DNA of 64,000 nucleotides from contig JAJEGI010000009.1 of NCBI GenBank assembly GCA_022819945.1, forward strand, positions 62,001 to 126,000, in the 5' to 3' direction. A program made the position numbers and the translations under genes. Of this stretch, positions 1-9,020 are shown piece after piece; positions within the stretch are counted from its first letter, which is position 1; every line of letters begins with the position of its first letter. The DNA comes from Candidatus Poribacteria bacterium (GTDB taxonomy: Bacteria > Poribacteria > WGA-4E > WGA-3G). Below the pieces are notes generated by a model. That model made no database searches. It worked only from the letters and a program-made list of their open reading frames with translations, and was not told where the DNA came from.

Positions 1-243
1 CAGCCATATCGCTCTTCGCTGATTCCAGGATTTGACGATGTCGCAGAAGCAGCTACTACCGCCGGCGCACTTAGTGTGGCTTTAAGCGGCGCGGGACCGA
101 CTGTCGCAGCCTACTGTTTAGATCATACAGATCAAGTGGCTGAACAGATGCAGTCTACCTTCAAAAAACATCAGATCGCATCTGATATTAAAATTCTAAA
201 ACCGGATGCCGATGGCGCAAGCCTTCACATTGAGAATACCTGA
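1..243 (+). CDS. thrB: Homoserine kinase, C-terminal fragment
   Basis: This is the last 80 codons of a gene entering from the left edge. Homoserine kinase phosphorylates homoserine in threonine biosynthesis in the cytoplasm and belongs to the GHMP kinase family. The visible part begins with PYRSSLIPGF and contains the GHMP motif 3 region ALSGAGPTVAAY, both characteristic of ThrB. Family enzymes are about 300 residues, so roughly three quarters lies outside the window. The gene ends 109 bp before the P-type-ATPase-like gene, and a repeat-rich spacer separates them, so co-transcription is uncertain. The identification rests on motif recognition; other GHMP kinases are less likely because of the PYR-S-LIPGF sequence. 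Confidence 0.85.
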   Translation, partial: QPYRSSLIPGFDDVAEAATTAGALSVALSGAGPTVAAYCLDHTDQVAEQMQSTFKKHQIASDIKILKPDADGASLHIENT

Positions 244-279
244 TACTCAACAACTAAAAATTGATTTGACAACTACCGT

Positions 280-346
280 CTAAGAGGTTTCGTTTAGAAA
301 TTCTCTCTTGTAACTAAATACTAAATACTGAATACTGAATACTCAT
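280..346. repeat. Heptad-repeat intergenic element, copy 1
   Basis: The spacer between thrB and the next gene holds an AAGAGGTTTC core (about 281-290) followed by tandem 7-bp units of the type AAATACT/GAATACT (about 313-344). The same core and other 7-bp units recur in the spacers near 9.0, 12.5, 14.0, 18.9, 22.6, 24.5, 25.5, 26.7 and 55.8 kb. No gene is visible in the spacer. Confidence 0.6.
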
Positions 347-352
347 AAAAAG

Positions 353-3220
353 ATGGCAAATTTTCATACAGAAAACATTGCATCAATACTGAACAAATTC
401 GACGCTAACATGGACGAAGGGTTGAGCGCAGAGACGCTTGCGCAAGCGAGAGCGCGGTACGGCAAAAACGAGTTTAGTTCGGAAGAAAATGCCTTTCCCC
501 TTAAGGTGTTTCTGGTGCCACTACTGACATGGCGTATTATCGTTTTAGCACTTACGACAGCGATCCTTGTTGTTTCTTTTTTTAATGGCGCGAGTAGCAT
601 CAGCCTTCATACAGCGGGTATTGTCGGAGTAGTTTTGGTCATTCATATCGTGTATGCCTGCACAACGGAGTATCGGATTCGCAATCGGGATGCCAGCATC
701 AACAAACTCATGGTGCATAGTATCAAAGTCATTCGACAAGGGAAACTTGAAAAATGCGAACCGGAGGACATTGTACCCGGCGATTTACTCTCCTTCACCC
801 CAGGAGACTATGTGCCTGCTGATGCCAGGATTATTGAATCTGAAGGGCTTACCATTGACGAATCTGTACTCTTTGGGACAGAAGGACCCGTCGAAAAAAC
901 AAGCACGGATATTCCTAACCCTACTTTACCGCCAGAAAAACAGAGAAACATGGCGTTCGGGGGGACATACGTTGTCACCGGACATGGTGCCGCAATTGTT
1001 GTAAAAACAGGAAAACAGATAGAAATATGGAAACAGCGTCAAGATGCACGTCCGATGCCTGTAGCGAATACCTTCGCTGAAAACGAGATAGCCGACTTAC
1101 AAACGATTATAAAGATAACAGGTGTGATCATCGCGGCTGTAGCCGTAGCAATCGCATGGTGGTTCGAATACCAGAATCAGATTACCGATTGGCAGTCCTT
1201 AATCCATCTCGGTATGCTATTCGCCGTTGCCGCAGCACCACACGATGTTATTAGATTGCTCCGATTGTCATTTTCTAAACACGCCGAAAAATTAATGGAG
1301 AAAGGGCTCACCTTACGCAATTCACGCAGTCTTGAAAAATTAAGTCGCATCACCACCTTTTGTGCAAATGAAAATGGACTTGCTACTACACGGGCACTCA
1401 CAATCTCTAACCTTTTTGTTGATGAACAACTCGTTGATGGTAATACATGGCAAACATGGTTGGACACCCTGAAGGACCTTACGCCTACAGAGCGACAAAA
1501 AGCGGTCGAAGCGATACCGCCGGGTGGGAAAATTCCACAAGGGGCACCACATTTGATCTTCACTGCTGGCCTCGGCACCTCTGGCGGTCAACGTATGGAC
1601 AACACGGTTGCTTCCAATATCGCAGCAACTTTGGAATCCACAGGCGACGGGATAGTACCTTCACCCAAGGTTACCATCCAAAAGAACATGGAAAGCCTCG
1701 GCTATCAACTCGATAGTGTCAAAGCTAAACTCCCTTTGGTGGACGCATACCCTTCGGCGCGGACCTACGGATACCAGATGCAGGTGTTTGAGTCAGCACC
1801 CGAAGACTATCTCAACATCATTTTTGGAGATGCCCGGATAATACTTAATACCTGTGATTCAGTACTCATTAACGGAGAAATTACACCACTACTTGATGAC
1901 AAGCACGAAATGTACCATGAAATCATAAACTATCTGCTCAATACCAAAGCTCAGGTCTATGGAGTCGCTTTTCACTCCTCTGATGTTATTCTGAAGCCAC
2001 AGGAAATGGAAAATAATCCTATCTTTTTAGGGTTTATGAGTTTCTCTGTCAGCAATGACGAAGAGACGAAAACAATTTTGAAATCCAGTCTTGACACGGG
2101 TCTTAAAATTATCCTTATCTCCGAAAACAAAGAGCAAGAAACTGTTGATGTAGCAAAAGATCTCGGTCTTATTCACAACCGAAAAGCAGTCGCATCAAGA
2201 GAAGAACTTGAAGCAGTTCCCCGTGAACAAATCGACACTGAGACAGCAAAGTGGCTCGCTTATTCGCAGCCAACCTGGGAACAACGCCGGAATATTGTAC
2301 TAAGCCTAAAACGTCAAGGGCATGCCGTAGGGTTTTTGGGGCAAAATAGAACCGATCTACGCGCGATGACCGTTTCGGATATCACCCTGGCAAACAGTAC
2401 ACAGGCATCACACGTCGTGCAAGCTGCAGCCGACGGGCTAATTAACAATAAAGGCTTCCAGGCTGTAAGGGATGCCTTACTTCATGCCCGCGAGGCATAC
2501 CATAATGCAGCAGGCTTTCTCCGTTGGAATTTTTCCTGTACACTCGCACTACTCCTCACGCTCACCATCGGGACGGTGCTCCACTATCTCTATAAAATGC
2601 CGATGCCGTTAACATTAACGCAGATAATTTGGGTACAGGTTCTCTCAACCTTGCTACCCTCATTCGGGATAGGTACAGAACAGATATTTGCTGATGAAAA
2701 GCACCATCGACCAACCCTCTTTTCAAGGGCGCGTTTCTTTTCTAAAACGACAGGCGTGGACATTATTTGCCGGTCCGTGACCATCAGCCTAATGACAACC
2801 ATTCCGTTCTTCTTTATGCTGTGGCGTTCCCCTGTCTTATCAGACACACTCGGCGTTTCAACACTAATGAGAGAGGTGTTCTCAAGCGGAGATGTTGGAA
2901 CGCTAAATTCCCCAGATATCGCGATCGCACGCACAGTCGTATGCACGACACTGATCTTCACACAGCTCGCTACATGTTGGCAAACGCTACGCTATCCATG
3001 GGAATCACTCTTTCAAAGAATGTTCGCGAATTCCCAGTTTATCGTCATCTCTATCATCGTTATTGCACTTCACTTGACAGCACTCTATGTTGAACCCGTC
3101 GCGCAACTTTTCGGGATGGCACCCCTTAAATGGGAATGGCAATGGACGCTTCTGTTTAGTTTGACCCTGTTCCTACTGCCGCTAAATCTGGCAATAAGCT
3201 CACACCCTGACGACGATTAA
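353..3220 (+). CDS. P-type ATPase-like protein lacking the catalytic residues (pseudo-ATPase)
   Basis: A 955-residue protein with the full layout of a class II (Ca2+-type) P-type ATPase: cation-ATPase N-domain (1-75), paired membrane segments, actuator region (about 120-230), M4 region near 290, phosphorylation/nucleotide domain (about 330-700) and a C-terminal membrane bundle. The signature residues are gone. The DKTGT motif reads ANENGLATT, with Asn339 at the phosphorylated Asp. TGES reads FGTE (174-177), PEGL reads PHDV (296-299), MITGD reads LISEN, and TGDGxND reads LGQNRTD (662-668). In the M6 equivalent, WVNLxxDxLP is WVQVLSTLLP, so ion ligands are lost too. The frame is open throughout, so it is not an ordinary pseudogene. 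I infer a non-pumping role such as scaffold, sensor or regulator. The start ATG follows the repeat element closely and has only a weak ribosome site. Confidence 0.85.
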   Translation: MANFHTENIASILNKFDANMDEGLSAETLAQARARYGKNEFSSEENAFPLKVFLVPLLTWRIIVLALTTAILVVSFFNGASSISLHTAGIVGVVLVIHIVYACTTEYRIRNRDASINKLMVHSIKVIRQGKLEKCEPEDIVPGDLLSFTPGDYVPADARIIESEGLTIDESVLFGTEGPVEKTSTDIPNPTLPPEKQRNMAFGGTYVVTGHGAAIVVKTGKQIEIWKQRQDARPMPVANTFAENEIADLQTIIKITGVIIAAVAVAIAWWFEYQNQITDWQSLIHLGMLFAVAAAPHDVIRLLRLSFSKHAEKLMEKGLTLRNSRSLEKLSRITTFCANENGLATTRALTISNLFVDEQLVDGNTWQTWLDTLKDLTPTERQKAVEAIPPGGKIPQGAPHLIFTAGLGTSGGQRMDNTVASNIAATLESTGDGIVPSPKVTIQKNMESLGYQLDSVKAKLPLVDAYPSARTYGYQMQVFESAPEDYLNIIFGDARIILNTCDSVLINGEITPLLDDKHEMYHEIINYLLNTKAQVYGVAFHSSDVILKPQEMENNPIFLGFMSFSVSNDEETKTILKSSLDTGLKIILISENKEQETVDVAKDLGLIHNRKAVASREELEAVPREQIDTETAKWLAYSQPTWEQRRNIVLSLKRQGHAVGFLGQNRTDLRAMTVSDITLANSTQASHVVQAAADGLINNKGFQAVRDALLHAREAYHNAAGFLRWNFSCTLALLLTLTIGTVLHYLYKMPMPLTLTQIIWVQVLSTLLPSFGIGTEQIFADEKHHRPTLFSRARFFSKTTGVDIICRSVTISLMTTIPFFFMLWRSPVLSDTLGVSTLMREVFSSGDVGTLNSPDIAIARTVVCTTLIFTQLATCWQTLRYPWESLFQRMFANSQFIVISIIVIALHLTALYVEPVAQLFGMAPLKWEWQWTLLFSLTLFLLPLNLAISSHPDDD

Positions 3221-3237
3221 GAGCGGAAATTGAACCG

Positions 3238-5217
3238 CTACACCCAAAATCCGTAGGTAGGAATTCCAGCGATAATTCCCAAGATTGTCCAGAGACTCCC
3301 GATCGTAAATTCCCCCAAGATTAACCCTAAAAAGAAGGGTGCTACCTTCCGATGCCGCACAACACCACCATATTGAAGAATTAACCATTTGATTAACCAA
3401 CTCATGAAAAGGCAGCTCCACGTAACATGCATGCCCCAACTCGTAGAGATCGCAAACCCCGCAGGGTGAAAGGGCCACCATACAAATCGCATCCGAAAGA
3501 GCATTAACACTGTCGTCAGTACGAAACCGATCCCCATAAACCCACTTTCAGCAATCAGTGTCTCTTCAGGGGCTTGTAACCACCCCGCAAGGCGGCGATA
3601 CGGCTCTATCCCGAAGGCACTCAAAGAGGGCCAATAGGCGCGTACCTCCATGCCGAGACGGTAACCACGGTCAATTAATGCCCAAAACCCCGCCAACGAA
3701 CCTAAAACGGTCGCCAGCGTTAGTGCAAAGATAATACGATGCATCGTCATGTTCGTGCGTTCCATGATTTTAAAGCCTTCCAACTGATGCGGCATAGGAT
3801 GACTCCGATGCGCACGATTAATAAACCAAAACATGGAAAACATAATGAGGTTGTCTCTTCCCAATCGACGGGTGCCAACTGTCCGAGTCAGAATTTCGTC
3901 GGGACCAGAATAGTGCAGATCATGTACAGGTGTACCGAGCTCAGCGCGCATCCGGGTTATCGCGATTGAAATCATGTAATAGATAACGAAGAACGCGAAC
4001 ATCACCCAAAGCTCAGCACCGCCATAGTAACAAAAAAGCACAAGGAACACCATTACAGCGATAAGACCGATCGTCGCCCCGCGATAGGACATCGCTTCCT
4101 GCGTTTCGCGCCCTGAAGCACTGACAACAGTGTTGCCCTGGCGCGTGGTGAGGCCCACAACCGTTTTTGAAACGTGCAATAGATGTCTACGACTCGCCCA
4201 AATTGCCAAAACGCATAGGGCAAGGTAACCCCCCGCTGCTTGCTCATTCATGTACGGAAAGCGAGGTAAGGTACGTAGACCCAGTGCAGCACCAAGCACA
4301 CGCATAAATCGCCAATACCAGAAGAAAAACCAGCATGAAAACGAAAGGTCTAACGGGATAAAAAAACCAAGCCCGATTGCAAATGGATACAGTGAAAACG
4401 GAATTCTGCCCATAGCGTTCCATGGACTCTCCGTAAAGACTTGAAAACTTCGTATACGCGTTCTGAACTCGGGTAAGATTGGATATAAAAAGTTGACCCC
4501 GTTCCAGAGGGCGAGACCGCCAGCAATCCCAAAGCCGAGCCACATCAACTTATTCTGAAAGAGACGCGTCCGTGGTGTCTCCGTTAACTGAAGCGGGAGT
4601 TGAATGATCGGGTAACTTAACTTTTCGTGTTCGATCCACTGCTTTCGGACAATTATATTGATGCAAAGCATCCCAAAAATCAACACAGTAATAAAAGCTG
4701 TCCACCAAAGTACAGGTGTTGCCCATCCGAGCAATGTCTCAGCCGTATAGAGCGGTAATTCCCCTTCATAATAGCCGCTTAAAAGCGACGTATCGCTAAC
4801 AGTGAGCCACTCAGGAAGAAACGGTACGAACAACTGTTGCCATTCATTTTCTGGGGTCGCGAAGCGAAACGCATGCCCTAACATCGGCACCAAAATCTCA
4901 AGCATGTCGTGTCCAGTAATACCCGAAGCAATAGACAGCATGAGATAAACAATCACCAACTCGCTCTGGACCAACGCCAGACTCGGCACAAAACGGCGTA
5001 ACAATTGGTTCACACCAATAACCAAGAACAGACTGAAAATTACGTTGAAAAAGAGGGAGATCGTCACAGGGTGACCCGAATACCGAATAACCTCCATCTC
5101 AATGACCCAATAGCAGTTAATCGGTATGAGGATAACGGCAATAAAAATAGATTTGAGTGTGACACCGTGGGCAGGAACTTGTGATGATGCTAACGAGGTG
5201 GAAGTTCCAACTTCCAT
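3238..5217 (-). CDS. Large multipass membrane protein, DUF6785-like
   Basis: About 660 residues with roughly fourteen hydrophobic segments and short polar loops, some rich in Arg and Trp. It resembles the DUF6785/DUF6784 membrane proteins I associate with Planctomycetes and Poribacteria, whose function is unknown; a transport role is only a guess. It faces the pseudo-ATPase gene tail to tail across 17 bp. A TTG at 5244 would add nine residues, but ATG at 5217 (MEVGTS) sits 11 bp after GGAG and is preferred. It stands alone, with divergent spacing to uppS on the other side. Confidence 0.7.
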   Translation of the reverse strand: MEVGTSTSLASSQVPAHGVTLKSIFIAVILIPINCYWVIEMEVIRYSGHPVTISLFFNVIFSLFLVIGVNQLLRRFVPSLALVQSELVIVYLMLSIASGITGHDMLEILVPMLGHAFRFATPENEWQQLFVPFLPEWLTVSDTSLLSGYYEGELPLYTAETLLGWATPVLWWTAFITVLIFGMLCINIIVRKQWIEHEKLSYPIIQLPLQLTETPRTRLFQNKLMWLGFGIAGGLALWNGVNFLYPILPEFRTRIRSFQVFTESPWNAMGRIPFSLYPFAIGLGFFIPLDLSFSCWFFFWYWRFMRVLGAALGLRTLPRFPYMNEQAAGGYLALCVLAIWASRRHLLHVSKTVVGLTTRQGNTVVSASGRETQEAMSYRGATIGLIAVMVFLVLFCYYGGAELWVMFAFFVIYYMISIAITRMRAELGTPVHDLHYSGPDEILTRTVGTRRLGRDNLIMFSMFWFINRAHRSHPMPHQLEGFKIMERTNMTMHRIIFALTLATVLGSLAGFWALIDRGYRLGMEVRAYWPSLSAFGIEPYRRLAGWLQAPEETLIAESGFMGIGFVLTTVLMLFRMRFVWWPFHPAGFAISTSWGMHVTWSCLFMSWLIKWLILQYGGVVRHRKVAPFFLGLILGEFTIGSLWTILGIIAGIPTYGFWV

Positions 5218-5434
5218 ATAAAATCTGGCTCCAATGAACGTCAAATGATTTCTGTTTATTTCGGAGGCGAACCAAGCGGTGGGTGATACTTTTAAATTTA
5301 CGCCTTACAGTGCACCAACAAATATTTTTAGATAAATTTATCATAATCCCTACAACATGTCAACTTTTTTAAACCATAACTCAGCAGTAGACTCAAAACT
5401 GGTAGTCAACCCAGACAATCAAAGAAAATAGACT

Positions 5435-5463
5435 TTATTTTTCTCACTTTTTCATGGTATAAT
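5435..5463 (+). promoter_or_regulatory. Possible promoter of uppS
   Basis: A perfect TATAAT lies at 5458-5463 in an AT-rich spacer, about 70 bp before the preferred uppS start. The hexamer 17 bp upstream (TTATTT, 5435-5440) is a poor -35 match, so the call rests on the -10 box. Confidence 0.35.
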
Positions 5464-5531
5464 AAAATTCGTTATATATGCATGTAAGTTGCCCGCTAAT
5501 AGCAGCTTGCGAAACAAATCGGGACGCAAAA

Positions 5532-6335
5532 ATGAAGCCATTCCGCTATATTAAAAACCAGATTGAAAAATTCTTTTATAGGACTTACCAGCGGCGTTTG
5601 GAAGCCCAAGCAAACACGTGGACCATACCCCGTCATATCGGCGTAATCCTTGATGGAAACCGCCGCTACGCTAAAGCCAGTGGACTTGAGAACGTTATTA
5701 AAGGACACCATGAAGGGGCAAACAAATTAGAAGAGGTACTCCACTGGTGCGACGAACTCGGTGTCGAAATTTTCTCGATCTGGATCTTCTCGCTTGACAA
5801 TTTCAAACGTGCAGCGCATGAAGTCGAAGGAATTCTCGGACTCATTGAAGGAAAGATGCGGGAACTCGTTACGATTGAGGGACTTCATGCCAACCAGATT
5901 AAGGTTCGCGCAATGGGGCAAATAGAACTACTACCACCAAGCCTTCAAGAAGCGATTCGGGAGGCGGAAGAAGCAACGCAAAATTATGACAAATTCATCT
6001 TAAACGTGGCTGTTGCTTATGGAGGACGAGAAGAAATCATTGAGGCTTTTCGCGGGCATCTAAAAGCCGAAAGTGACAGTGGTAAACCGGTGCGCCAAAT
6101 TGCAGATGAACTCACAGTGGATAAAATTACACCCTACCTATACACCTCAAATCTCCCAGACCCCGAACTCATCATTCGTACCAGTGGCGAGGTCCGATTA
6201 TCAGGATTTTTACTCTGGCAGAGCGTCTACTCGGAATTTTATTTCTGTGATACATATTGGCCCTCGTTTCGTAAAATTGATTTCCTCCGCGCACTACGAG
6301 CTTACAGCCAACGCAAACGCCGATTCGGAAAATAG
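5532..6335 (+). CDS. uppS: Isoprenyl transferase (undecaprenyl diphosphate synthase)
   Basis: This cis-prenyltransferase condenses isopentenyl diphosphate onto farnesyl diphosphate to make the C55 carrier lipid for peptidoglycan and O-antigen. Family landmarks are present: HIGVILDGNRRYAK near the N-terminus with the Mg-binding Asp, a SIWIFSLDNFKR region, and the C-terminal RTSGEVRLSGFLLWQ. At 267 residues from ATG 5532 it is slightly longer than the usual 250. An upstream ATG at 5478 adds 18 residues ahead of the basic N-terminal helix; no ribosome site clearly separates the two. DGNRRYA in place of the common bacterial DGNGRWA is the wording more usual in archaeal and eukaryotic members. Family assignment is secure; product chain length cannot be read from sequence. 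Confidence 0.9.
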   Translation: MKPFRYIKNQIEKFFYRTYQRRLEAQANTWTIPRHIGVILDGNRRYAKASGLENVIKGHHEGANKLEEVLHWCDELGVEIFSIWIFSLDNFKRAAHEVEGILGLIEGKMRELVTIEGLHANQIKVRAMGQIELLPPSLQEAIREAEEATQNYDKFILNVAVAYGGREEIIEAFRGHLKAESDSGKPVRQIADELTVDKITPYLYTSNLPDPELIIRTSGEVRLSGFLLWQSVYSEFYFCDTYWPSFRKIDFLRALRAYSQRKRRFGK

Positions 6336-6442
6336 AGCAGGAAACATTATGCAGAACATTAACTGTTAATTATTGGTATTGAAAGTATTTTACATTCATT
6401 TATTCCTATTCTTTAGGCACACACGTCAGAAGGAGCGGATAC

Positions 6443-7210
6443 ATGCGATTTGGGATCTGTACAGGTTTGGAAAATGTGCATCGGCTCGCGGAAGCCGGAT
6501 ATGATTATATTGAATTAGGCGTGCGTTCGGCGTTGATACCTGAATCAGACGAAGCCGAATTCCAGAAAATCCGCGAACAGGCAGTGAATGCCCCTTTAAA
6601 ACCGGAGTCTTACGCAGGGTTTATTCCCGGCGATCTACGCGTGGTAGGTGACACAGTTGATTTTCCACGTCTATCTCGCTATGTGGAGACCGCGTGTCGT
6701 AGAGCCAATGAAATCGGCGGTGAAGTGATCGTCTACGGAAGTAGCGGTTCTCGAAACGTAGAGGAAGGCTATTCAAGGGAACGAGCACTGGCACAAATCG
6801 CCGAATTCCTCGATATGGCGGCAGATCATGCAGAAAATCATAACATGATCATCGTAATTGAACCGATCTGTTTGCGAGAAGGGAATATCCTCCGCACCGT
6901 TGCAGATGGGGTCGCGATGGCAAAACGGGTGAATCGCAAAGGCATTAAAGCACTGGCGGACCTTTATCATATCTGGCAGGAAGAAGAGCCGATGCAAAAT
7001 ATTGTTGAGGCCGCCGAGTGGCTCGCGCATGTCCACATCGCGGAACCCGTTAAACGTTCTTACCCGGGAAACGACGATTTCGATTTTACCGACTTCTTTA
7101 CCGCACTCCAACAGGCAGGCTACGACGGTCGCGTCTCATGTGAGTGCAAATTTGACAACTTTGACGATAATATTGAGGTAGCTTTGAAGACAATGAAGGC
7201 TTATATTTGA
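6443..7210 (+). CDS. Sugar phosphate isomerase/epimerase-like TIM-barrel protein
   Basis: A 255-residue protein of the AP endonuclease 2 / xylose-isomerase-like TIM-barrel family. These cytoplasmic enzymes isomerise or epimerise sugars using a divalent metal. Typical strand-end motifs are present: RFGICTGLENV at the start, IVIEPICLRE, ALADLYHIWQEE, HVHIAEP and VSCECKF near the end, which supply the Glu, Asp, His and Glu metal ligands. Ribosome site AGAAGGAG lies ahead of ATG 6443. The stop overlaps the rsgA start by three bases, so the two genes are probably co-translated. Substrate is unknown; hydroxypyruvate isomerase and sugar epimerases share this fold. Confidence 0.75.
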   Translation: MRFGICTGLENVHRLAEAGYDYIELGVRSALIPESDEAEFQKIREQAVNAPLKPESYAGFIPGDLRVVGDTVDFPRLSRYVETACRRANEIGGEVIVYGSSGSRNVEEGYSRERALAQIAEFLDMAADHAENHNMIIVIEPICLREGNILRTVADGVAMAKRVNRKGIKALADLYHIWQEEEPMQNIVEAAEWLAHVHIAEPVKRSYPGNDDFDFTDFFTALQQAGYDGRVSCECKFDNFDDNIEVALKTMKAYI

Positions 7211-8181
7211 CGGATTCCATGGAGGTGGCGTTTATCCTCACACGTGAGCAAGGCAGAGTCATTCGCGCACGAACTGGGTTTTATGACGTTCAGCACGGCG
7301 AGACTATCCTTAGATGTACACTCCGCGGCACACTCAAACGGAGACATCGCTCTGAAACCGGACGCAGAATATACGCAGATCCAGTTGCTGTTGGTGACCG
7401 TGTTATCTTCACACAACTTGACCCTGAAGAAGGCGTGGTAGAGGACATTCTGCCTCGCGAGACAAAATTCTCGCGGCAATACGCAGGAAAACAGGGCGAC
7501 ATCGAACAGGTTATTGTTGCCAACGCAGATCAAATCGTAGCCGTCGCATCTACATTCATGCCACCCCTGAACTTTCGGACGCTCGACAGATTCCTAATCT
7601 TGGCTGAGGCGGGGGACATGGACGCAGTGATATGTCTGAATAAGATGGATTTAGTGGACGCAGCCCAACAGGAAGAACACACCACCATCTTTACCAATTA
7701 TGAGAAGTTAGGCTACCAAGTCCTCTATACCAGTATCTATGTACCTGAAAGCCTTGACGCATTTCGGGAGGTCTTAAGGGATAAATTCAGTGTTATTATC
7801 GGTGCGTCCGGCGTAGGAAAATCCAGTCTGCTGAACGCGATCCAACCGAATTTAGGTTTGCGAACCGGTGAAGTCGGCATCAAAACCCAAAAGGGACGAC
7901 ATACAACGACACTCGTCGAACTTTTCGCACTGGATATCGGCGGCGAGGTCGCGGATACACCCGGCATCCGTGAAGTTGGATTGTGGGGCATTGATACAGA
8001 AAATCTTGAGTACTATTTCCCAGAAATGGAACCCTACCTCGGCACCTGCAAATACAACGATTGCGCCCACGTTGCGGAACCCGATTGCGCTGTCCAAGAT
8101 GCTGTCGAAACCGGTGAGATACATCCTGAACGCTATCGGAGTTATGTCGTGTTGCGAGCAGGTGAAGCGACAGAAATCTAA
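7207..8181 (+). CDS. rsgA: Ribosome small-subunit GTPase A
   Basis: RsgA is a circularly permuted GTPase that helps mature the 30S subunit. The permuted order is visible: an OB-fold N-terminal domain (about 10-80), then G4 NKMDLV, then G1 GASGVGKSS, G3 DTPGIRE, and a C-terminal zinc knuckle with CKYNDCAH and a later Cys. At 324 residues it fits the family. I chose TTG 7207, because GAAGG lies seven bases upstream and the start overlaps the preceding TGA; ATG 7219 is the alternative and removes four residues. The pairing with a sugar isomerase gene has no obvious functional meaning. Confidence 0.92.
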   Translation: MTDSMEVAFILTREQGRVIRARTGFYDVQHGETILRCTLRGTLKRRHRSETGRRIYADPVAVGDRVIFTQLDPEEGVVEDILPRETKFSRQYAGKQGDIEQVIVANADQIVAVASTFMPPLNFRTLDRFLILAEAGDMDAVICLNKMDLVDAAQQEEHTTIFTNYEKLGYQVLYTSIYVPESLDAFREVLRDKFSVIIGASGVGKSSLLNAIQPNLGLRTGEVGIKTQKGRHTTTLVELFALDIGGEVADTPGIREVGLWGIDTENLEYYFPEMEPYLGTCKYNDCAHVAEPDCAVQDAVETGEIHPERYRSYVVLRAGEATEI

Positions 8182-8226
8182 AGCCTATCGCATAAATGCC
8201 AATCCGCATGTATCTAAAGAAACCTT

Positions 8227-8940
8227 TCACCTGACCGAACCGCAAGGAAAGTTAAAAAAAAGGAAATGTTTACGCGCGTAGTCTAACCGCTCTGGCACCC
8301 CGATATCGATCCACCCCGCATCCGTTTGCAACGCATAAAGATTGGAAACGAATGGAAAAACGTCTCGTTCCATAGAAAAGGTTTCTTGTCCATCGGGGAA
8401 CGCGTCAGCGATGCTTCGGTCAAAAAGATACATCCCGCCGTTGACATATCCAGCACGGTGGATAGGTTGTTTCTCACGAAACGCCTGAATCTTTCCATCG
8501 CAATCGGATACGATCTCACCGTAAGGACGGATGTCAGACACATGCACACTCAAAAGCACCCCCGCCATTCCTTGACGGAAGTGATCTAACATCTCTCGGA
8601 GTGAAAAGTCGGCAAGCAGAATATCGCCGTTCATCACGAAAAAAGGCGATGTGTCAATCTGTTGCATCGCGTTCTGAATCGCGCCGCCGGTGCCGAGTCT
8701 TTTCTCCTCTTTCGCATAGCGGATACGCATCCCAGCGTAATTGTCACCCACCTGCTCATAAAGCGCATCGTGAAGGTGTCCCGACGCGAGGACAACCACA
8801 GTAACACCTGCATCCTTCAACAATCGGATCTGCCACGCCAGCACCGTTTTCCCAGCGATCTCCAGTAAAACCTTAGGAACCGTTTTCGCTGCTTCACCGA
8901 GCCGAGTCGCAAGACCGCCACAAAGAATAATCGCTTGCAT
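8227..8940 (-). CDS. Sugar-phosphate nucleotidyltransferase (HddC/mannose-1-P guanylyltransferase-like)
   Basis: A 237-residue nucleotidyltransferase that would activate a sugar 1-phosphate with an NTP for glycan or LPS synthesis. It starts with the nucleotide-binding signature MQAIILCGGLATRLG, continues with VPKVLLEIAGKTVL, has the metal-binding MNGDILL and ends with the WIDIGVPERLDYA motif common in these enzymes. ATG 8940 is preferred over an upstream ATG at 8967 because the family signature begins at the methionine. The last residues (about FPCGSVR) and the stop codon are encoded by a dispersed repeat (CCGCAAGGAA type), so the natural C-terminus has probably been altered. It converges on rsgA. 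GDP-heptose or GDP-mannose specificity cannot be decided. Confidence 0.85.
   Translation of the reverse strand: MQAIILCGGLATRLGEAAKTVPKVLLEIAGKTVLAWQIRLLKDAGVTVVVLASGHLHDALYEQVGDNYAGMRIRYAKEEKRLGTGGAIQNAMQQIDTSPFFVMNGDILLADFSLREMLDHFRQGMAGVLLSVHVSDIRPYGEIVSDCDGKIQAFREKQPIHRAGYVNGGMYLFDRSIADAFPDGQETFSMERDVFPFVSNLYALQTDAGWIDIGVPERLDYARKHFLFFNFPCGSVR
8228..8265. repeat. CCGCAAGGAA leader-type repeat, copy 1
   Basis: Contains ACCGAACCGCAAGGAA followed by an A-rich tract. The same arrangement recurs at 10019-10056 and, shortened, at 58896-58920. Here it covers the 3' end of the nucleotidyltransferase gene. Confidence 0.55.
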
Positions 8941-8987
8941 CGTTGTTTCTACAAACCTCTCGTCCACTGAGACTTGTGGCTTTAGTA

Positions 8988-9019
8988 TCTGTTAACTGAT
9001 AACTGGTAACTGACAACTA
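8988..9019. repeat. Heptad-repeat intergenic element, copy 2 (short)
   Basis: TAACTGATAACTGGTAACTG-type 7-bp units directly behind the stop codon of the PhyH gene at 9021. This is a short version of the element family described under findings. Confidence 0.6.
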
Positions 9020-9020
9020 T

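Noticed and set aside
3221..3238. Small inverted repeat AGCGG...CCGCT between convergent genes
   Set aside because: Only five bp of stem and no T run on either strand; too weak for a terminator call.
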